Source of the DNA: Episyrphus balteatus
Taxonomy: Eukaryota > Arthropoda > Insecta > Diptera > Syrphidae
NCBI RefSeq assembly: GCF_945859705.1
Contig: NC_079136.1
Location: 110,318,028-110,382,027, forward strand
DNA length: 64,000 nucleotides
Direction: 5' to 3'
Position numbers and translations under genes: made by a program. The notes beneath the pieces were generated by a model. It did not search any database. It was not told where the DNA came from and worked only from the letters and a program-made list of their open reading frames with translations. Below are positions 57,770 through 64,000 of this stretch, in pieces; within the stretch, counting starts at the first letter, position 1; each line of letters opens with the position of its first letter.

Positions 57770-60283
57770 TACTGTAGTAGATCTTTCTTCCACGATCACA
57801 AAAAGTTGGGTAAAAGATATTTTACATCTTCGATTGTTGCATTCACGGTATAAATTGCACCTTGTGCTTGTGTTCAGATAGATTAATTTTATCCTTTAAA
57901 CCAAACTTTTTGGTATTGAGTCGTTCAGTTTATATTGGGTAGTTTAATGTTCGAAACAAATTTTATGTCAACGATATCCAGCAAGAAGTTAAAAAGCGAA
58001 TAAGCAAGAAATTCAACAATGTCCATGGATGAATTCACCTTTGAATAACACAAACTTAAAAATGGGTAGCTCTGAAGTATGTATATTTTTTCAAAGAAGA
58101 AAAGAATGATACCGGTTCAATTTTGTTAATCGTACCGAGAAAAAGTACCCTCACATAGACGTAGCAAAGGAAACTCAATCTTTTCTTGTTTGTATATTAG
58201 CAAACGAACAGACAGACGTAAAAAAACATATAGATAGATACCAATTTTTACACCGGGCATAATATTATTTTCAAAATTATATGTATTTCCTTCTAGTGAA
58301 AACATCGTGGGGCTCAAACTGATTTCGTGGCAATAAAAGCAGCAGCACCACCACTTACTCGTAATCCGTTTACTGTGCCACAATTTTCAATGATTTCCTG
58401 GCAAACGGATCGAAACCCCCTTTAGTGTTTTTCTTTTTTGTTAAATGGTGTTAGTATGGTGTCGTTGTGGCGTACGCCGAAACTACTAGCAGTATGCGCC
58501 CCTGCTCCCTGCTGCGTGTCGTTCATTACTCTTGCTTGCGGTGAGTATTACGTCAAACTTATTTCAAAGTGGTTGACCTCTAATGTTATTCGAAGTGGCT
58601 ATGTGTTGAAGTGCGGTCTGGAGTCTGGTCTCTGGGAATGAGTTAAAAGTGACTTAGATTGTTGTGTGAGCACACACCGACTATGATTTAAGGTGATTAT
58701 ATTTCTTCATTTCACGACAAGGAGTTGATTTAGCAGGAGTAAAAATGGTGGTAAGACACCATCCGTAGTTGTCGTCCCAATAAAGTCTAGGCAGACCTCA
58801 CCAACTACAATAAATGCAATTTTATGCTTTGTTTTCGGTTTATTGTTGAATTTTCGTTTAGAGAATCGTTTAATGGTTTGTTGAAAGAACTTGGAGTATA
58901 ATAATAATGTGTTCTGTTTAGTAAATGAATTCGTGTGAAATAATTTTTCATGAAGATTACGGGGAAGATCTTTATCTTTAGACAAATTATCACCGGATTG
59001 TCTTAAGCTTGTTGTGAGAAATGGCTTTTGTGAATTTTTGGGTGGAAGTGTTTTGTGTGGATGTTTATATATTATGACATTTTACAAGTGTGTGAACAAG
59101 ATAGCAAGGTTTTTATGAATACTAAAAAGTAATTTAACAATATTTACAGTAAGAAAGAAAAAACATTGAGAAAATAAATTTTTTGGATTTTTTTTTTCAT
59201 AAACCATTTGAACTTGAAACACAAAGTTTGATCAAAGAGAACAGAAAAAATCTTCCATTAAAAATCTGTAAATTTGCTGATTAGGTAATTGTTGGAATGT
59301 TCAACTTAATTAAGCCTCATTTTGATCTTATCGTCCATAGCTACAACATAGCGGTAAATTGTCTAAACTTAAATATCGTAAAAAAAAGTTATGTTGGCAA
59401 TTTAATATTTTAAAATTTGTTGATTAAAAGAATTAAATTTTTAACCGAATTCCGGGAAGGAAGATGTTCTCAATTTAACAGTGATTTTTTTGTTGGAAAA
59501 ATTTAGCTACGTATACGTAATATAACGTAATTTAGCTACGTAATTTAAAATAATTAGTTAAATCGGTTGAAAATTAGATAAGAAAGAATTTTTCAACTAT
59601 ACTGGTCAGCAACGGCTACAGCACATTTTCTTTTCTATGCGTCCTGCTCATAACTATTTAGTGGAGCCAATATTTGGAAGCCATAAGAACCCTGATAACA
59701 ATGATTTGTTTTAATTTTTGGTTTGTTTTCTATTAAGATCGGACACATGTTGAAGTGGGGAAATAATTTATTAAAATTGTTTAGCTCTGTTCAAAACAAA
59801 GAGATCTGTGTTCTCCGTTTTGAGGGAGGGGAAATTAAAAAAAAAAAATTGTATAAAACAACACGCAACATTTACAATTTCGCACATTAGATTTTTAAAT
59901 ACCGAAAACTGTTTCCTTTTTTTCAAAGATCGTTTACACAAAAAGCGTTCATTTTTTAGGAACTTTTGTCTTAAGAAGGAGTTTCTGCTATAATCTTTAA
60001 TTTAGTTTTTATAAACTAGTCCACTTTTAAACTAGTTTTAAAGACGTAAGATGTTGGAAATTTATAAACAAAAAAATTTTGTTAGATTTTAGATAGTTTA
60101 ATTTGGCAAACATGACACTATTTGTTGTAACTACCTCAAATTTGCTTTGAAAAAAATATGTACAGCGTTTATAAGTTATTTAATGAATTTAGAAAACACA
60201 AGTTTTTGCGGAGAGCTCATAAATTCTGCTATTAGACAGTGACAGAAGAGAATTCTAAACGAAGAAGTGATATTCGAAATATA
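57770..60283. other. AT-rich stretch, nothing supported
   Basis: A GC-richer patch at 58440-58640 contains a 67-codon frame without recognised motif. No splice-supported exon is seen. Confidence 0.35.
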
Positions 60284-60605
60284 AGTGTCGTAAGATTTTG
60301 CAATGAAGTATTTATTTTATTTTGACGAATTTACGATTTTTTTGGATCAAAAGCATCTTGCGTGAACTTCAAATATATGTTTTTCCCCCTTTTTGCAGCT
60401 AGAAAATAGAATTGCATTCGTTTTATTGGTCAAAACCAAAATATATAGTGTCGTAAGATTTTGCAATGAAGTATTTATTTTATTTTGACGAATTTACGAT
60501 TTTTTTGGATCAAAAGCATCTTGCGTGAACTTCAAATATATGTTTTTCCCCCTTTTTGCAGCTAGAAAATAGAATTGCATTCGTTTTATTGATCAAAACC
60601 AAAAT
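60284..60605. repeat. Recent tandem duplication, 163-bp period
   Basis: 60284-60442 and 60447-60605 are almost identical; I see one substitution (TTGGTCAAAACC versus TTGATCAAAACC). Both begin AGTGTCGTAAGATTTTGC. No terminal features suggest transposition, so local duplication is the simplest reading. Confidence 0.9.
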
Positions 60606-62070
60606 GCAGAGAATACAAACAACAATGAAAAAAATATCCCGAAATTTTAAACGAAGGTAAATTTTTATGTTAAAACATACAGAAAACCTTACCGACTCAA
60701 CCGAATATTTGAAAAAAAAAACAAGGCCAAAGGAGATTGTGGGGCGCAATTTTGTTGGCTCAGGGCCAGGTAACAAATATTCTTACATGTTTTTTTTTTC
60801 CTTCCTGCTGCTTAGGTGCTTATTTTAGTTTCATATATACATTTTCAGGAGAAAAAACTTCCTTTCCTTTCCTCATTTCATTTTATATGTACTTCCACAG
60901 AGAGTAAAGTTTTTTTTCTGTTGTACGTATGTGTTTTTTTTTTTTGCTTTTAGTGTGGAATTGTTAAATTCCACCTACATACATGACAGCGCATGCCAGA
61001 GAAAGGGAAACCTAAGGCTCCATAAATATACCAACCCTTGCCTGGCCGAAAAACAGAGAAACATTTGTGGTGTTCCGAGTTTTTTTTTACATGACTTGCA
61101 TGCTAAGATGGTGGAAGAGGTTGAAGGTTCAACGAGCTTGAAAATGCATTTCAACTTTAATCCTATTTTTGGGAATTTTTCAGCTCTGGAAGGCAAAATT
61201 ATTTGTGTAGAAATAAAATGTGCAAGCTCCATTGATGTAAGAAGTTTATAGGTTTTACTCTTTGTTTGCTTCTTGTATTCAGGAAGGGTCAGAGGAGTAT
61301 TTATTTCGAAATATATTTAATCTGTATCCTGAGAGATTGTTACTGACACAACCATCGATACCAGTAAGACAAAAAAAAAACTTTTTTTATGCCAATAGGT
61401 ACCTACTGTATATCTTTAAGAAGATGTTTAGTTTTTATAAAGGAAATCAATTCTGTCAGCATTTCTCCTTATAAGTTTGTATGTAGCGTAGATATTAGTG
61501 TAGGCTTTACATTTTTCACAGACTACATATATTTATTTTGAGCGGTCGTAAATCAGATACAAATTTATTTAAATAAATCTTTCGTGATATTTAAAAATAA
61601 ATAAACACCAAAATAAAAAAAAATTTAAAAGCAACTTCTTCAGTCAGTGAAGGCTTTTACTTCGAACTCCACAGAAACAACCCCGATTTCGATGTTTTTT
61701 CTAATTTGTATGTTTTTAAAATCAGAAATCTTTAATATTTTTTAAACAAAATCATTGGAAAATATAAAGTGTACATATATTGCAAAAGATACAAGAAAAG
61801 ACTACAGCTTTTATGTAGGTTTGATCATACACATCATACACAAAAAAAATGGTCTATGTTTGCCCGTTTGGAAGAGCTCCGTATAGCCAAAACTGGGACC
61901 CCTAAATTTTTTTTAATTTTTCAATTTTTTTTCAACAATCGTTTGTCCAGCTCCACAAATAGTATTAACGAAAATCATCTTTTGTCCACCCTACGTTTAG
62001 GGATAATCAAAAAACAGAAATTTTCGTACTGAAAATTAAAAAAAAAAATACTCATACACCACAGTGTACC
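60606..62070. other. AT-rich stretch, nothing supported
   Basis: A plus-strand frame of 106 codons (60931-61251) and a neighbour (61262-61474) are adjacent but have no recognisable domain. Not called. Confidence 0.35.
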
Positions 62071-62084
62071 AATGTACCGACTGA

Positions 62085-62192
62085 GGTTAGGTTAGGTAGT
62101 AGTGGCTGTCAGGCTAATTACCCGACACACTTAGACCCTTATGGATCCATTGTGATACCACAAAAGACTAGCAAGTTGGGACTCACTAGCCG
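62085..62192. mobile_element. 108-bp insertion with a 14-bp exact target duplication
   Basis: The insert begins GGTTAGGTTAGGTAGTAGTG and ends GACTCACTAGCCG. AATGTACCGACTGA stands directly before (62071-62084) and after (62193-62206) it. The duplication length fits target-primed reverse transcription, so a short SINE or retroposed RNA is likely, although no polyA tail is present. Two GGTTA units open the insert. Confidence 0.8.
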
Positions 62193-62508
62193 AATGTACC
62201 GACTGAAAAATTCAAAGTGTTCTAAAATTTATTTCATAAATTAAGTTTCGAAAACATTTTTTTGGGAATTTTGAATTTTTTTTTAAACGAGGTGGACAAA
62301 CAACAAAAGAGAATGATACAAAATGTATGAATGTTGCTATAAAAAATTGTTTTTTGAATTGAAGGTTTGACAAACGATAATGTTTGGTATGTATCAAGAA
62401 CTTGACCTTGACAAACAATTGCAATTTAAATTTTTGAAAAAAAAAAAAATTATTTTTGGGGATTTAAGGGGACTTTGAATTTGTGAGTGGAAATTTTAAT
62501 TTTTGGTA

Positions 62509-64000
62509 CAGTGCGGTTCACATGGTTAGACGCACCAATTTTCTTTTACTTAAATTTCAGTTTTTTGTAGGTGTGTACAAGAATAACCAAAAAAATTGTA
62601 TTCGTTAGAATCGTTATTTAGTTCTTAATGGAAAAGCAAAAAGAAATAGTGGGTGAGTGGAAGTTAACGGTACTTTTTACTCCTTCTTGTCTCTGATGTA
62701 AGAAAAAAGGGCACTTTTTTGGCTCACATGATTAAACGCACACCTTAAATTAGTTAGTTTGGCGAGATCTATTGCACTGATTTGATTAAATTTGGAAGAT
62801 TAAGCATCAAGGAGTATTTTTTTAGTGAGTTTCATTCAAAATCTGTACAAAAAAGTTCTGAGCGCGAAAGAAAAAGGGAAAAATGACGCGTTGGACTCCA
62901 AAGGTGTTTCCATAGGCACCGTTGCCAAAACAATAGGATGAAGTGACCATTTCAAGAGGATTTATTTTTTAGACAGTGCCTCCTACGGTAAAAACTTCAA
63001 GGGAGGAACAATAGAAGCTTTAACACCTTAGGAAAAAAGAAAATTTAGAAGAGAAGCTTTGAATTCAGCCATATCCACGAGCAAAATTAAAGAAAAAGCT
63101 GGGATAATGGAAAGAACATCAACTTTTCGGCAAATTATTTTGAGGACCGAACATCCTTAATTAAAATAAAACTTAAAAATTGCCACTAAAAAACTCTGTT
63201 TGAAAAGAATAGCGGTTGGAGATCGCACCTCTTCACATAACGTATGAAACAAGTTATTGAAGTTTTCTAAACTGACCAAATGTGTTATTTTTTAATGAAA
63301 AAAAGCTTAATTTGAATTGTTCTCATGGGTATTCCCACTACTTTCACGATTTTAACAAGGAGGACAAGTTTTTGACACTCCACCATTCAATACAACTGGT
63401 GTAAGGGTTTTGGGAGCCATTTAATACTACATTCGATTTGGTTTTCGTTTCAAACCGCTATTCTTTTCAAACAGAGTTTTTTAGTGGCTATTTTTAAGTT
63501 TTATTTTAATTAAGGATGTTCGGTACTCAAAATAATTTGCCGAAAAGTTGATGTTCTTTCCATTATCCCAGCTTTTTCTTTAATTTTGCTCGTGGATATG
63601 GCTGAATTCAAAGCTTCTCTTCTAAATTTTCTTTTTTCCTAAGGTGTTAAAGCTTCTATTGTTCCTCCCTTGAAGTTTTTACCGTAGGAGGCACTGTCTA
63701 AAAAATAAATCCTCTCGAAATGGTCACTTCATCCTATTGTTTTGGCAACGGTGCCTATGGAAACACCTTTGGAGTCCAACGCGTCATTTTTCCCTTTTTC
63801 TTTCGCGCTCAGAACTTTTTTGTACAGATTTTGAATGAAACTCACTAAAAAAAATACTCCTTGATGCTTAATCTTCCAAATTTAATCAAATCAGTGCAAT
63901 AGATCTCGCCAAACTAACTAATTTAAGGTGTGCGTCTAATCATGTGAGCCAAAAAAAGTGCCCTTTTTTCTTACATCAGAGACAAGAAGGAGTAAAAAGT
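62509..64000. mobile_element. Tc1/Tc3-like element with its 5' half duplicated in inverted orientation (right end outside window)
   Basis: TA then CAGTGCGGTTCACATGGTTA marks the left end. A related word, GGCTCACATGATTAAACGCA, recurs 216 bp inside, like the paired transposase-binding sites of Tc3-type ends. The left arm (about 62509-63217) is mirrored by 63453-64000, which ends when it reaches the counterpart of 62669, so about 160 bp should remain beyond the window. The loop is 63218-63452. Confidence 0.85.
62845..63450 (+). pseudogene. Degenerate Tc1/Tc3-like transposase
   Basis: In shifting frames the segment reads LSAKEKGK, VSIGTVAKTIG, SASYGKNFKGGTIEALTP and ALNSAISTSKIKEKAGIMER (the two helix-turn-helix domains). 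The loop then gives the catalytic-domain words PFNTTGVRVLGAI. The usual FSDEKKF region is visible only as a broken form near 63290. Several stops and frameshifts make it inactive. The N-terminal half is also present, reversed, at 63453-64000. Confidence 0.75.

Noticed and set aside
60931..61474. Plus-strand frames of 106 and 70 codons
   Set aside because: No motif or convincing splice sites. A minus-strand frame covers the same DNA, so coding direction is not indicated.
1..64000. CRISPR arrays, phage or bacterial defence systems
   Set aside because: No regular short repeats with unique spacers and no bacterial gene layout. Introns and TE content show a eukaryotic genome, and the short repeats found are TE subterminal words or microsatellites.

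Overview
This 64-kb window is AT-rich, intron-containing and repeat-dense. It reads as an insect nuclear genome, most likely a fly (Diptera). The grounds are canonical GT..AG introns of about 50-70 bp beside longer TE-filled ones, animal-type COX10, CIAPIN1 and carbohydrate sulfotransferase genes, and many families of small TIR elements. The species cannot be named from sequence alone, and Diptera is an inference.

Host genes are few. (1) 984-1803 (+): the last two exons of an unrecognised membrane protein. (2) 4328-5888 (+): a complete four-exon COX10 (haem O synthase, 455 aa). (3) 10568-11503 (-): a complete four-exon CIAPIN1/anamorsin (251 aa) with both cysteine motifs. (4) 28774-31252 (-): the last three exons of a carbohydrate sulfotransferase whose 5' exons I could not find. 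A possible two-exon micro-ORF lies at 12488-12759. COX10 (mitochondrial haem synthesis) and CIAPIN1 (cytosolic Fe-S assembly) are neighbours, but they are transcribed convergently and nothing suggests co-regulation.

The rest is a transposon graveyard with unusually readable history. From 8935 to 10523 there is a giant near-perfect palindrome with arms of about 770 bp, ending 45 bp past the CIAPIN1 stop codon. From about 13.85 to 20.64 kb there are roughly three tandem units of about 640 bp. The first is interrupted by a 3.2-kb element with 3-bp target duplications that carries a decayed, intron-containing COQ3-like gene. The second is interrupted by a 2.16-kb element with 9-bp duplications, which itself contains a short relative of the first. 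From 7.6 to 8.3 kb a 500-bp TTAA/CCC..GGG (piggyBac-type) element sits in a second MITE whose empty copy lies at 3.7 kb. From 11.7 to 12.2 kb one TIR element sits inside another.

Further right are decayed non-LTR reverse transcriptases (37.8 and 40.1 kb), a pogo/mariner-like MITE (41.9 kb) and a hAT-like MITE (43.7 kb). A 642-bp second member of the 9-bp-TSD family lies at 51.8 kb, and two long GTCT-bearing repeats lie at 54.9 and 56.7 kb. A 108-bp insertion with an exact 14-bp duplication lies at 62.1 kb. At the right edge a Tc1/Tc3-like element has its 5' half duplicated in inverted orientation. No CRISPR, operon, rRNA or convincing tRNA gene was seen.
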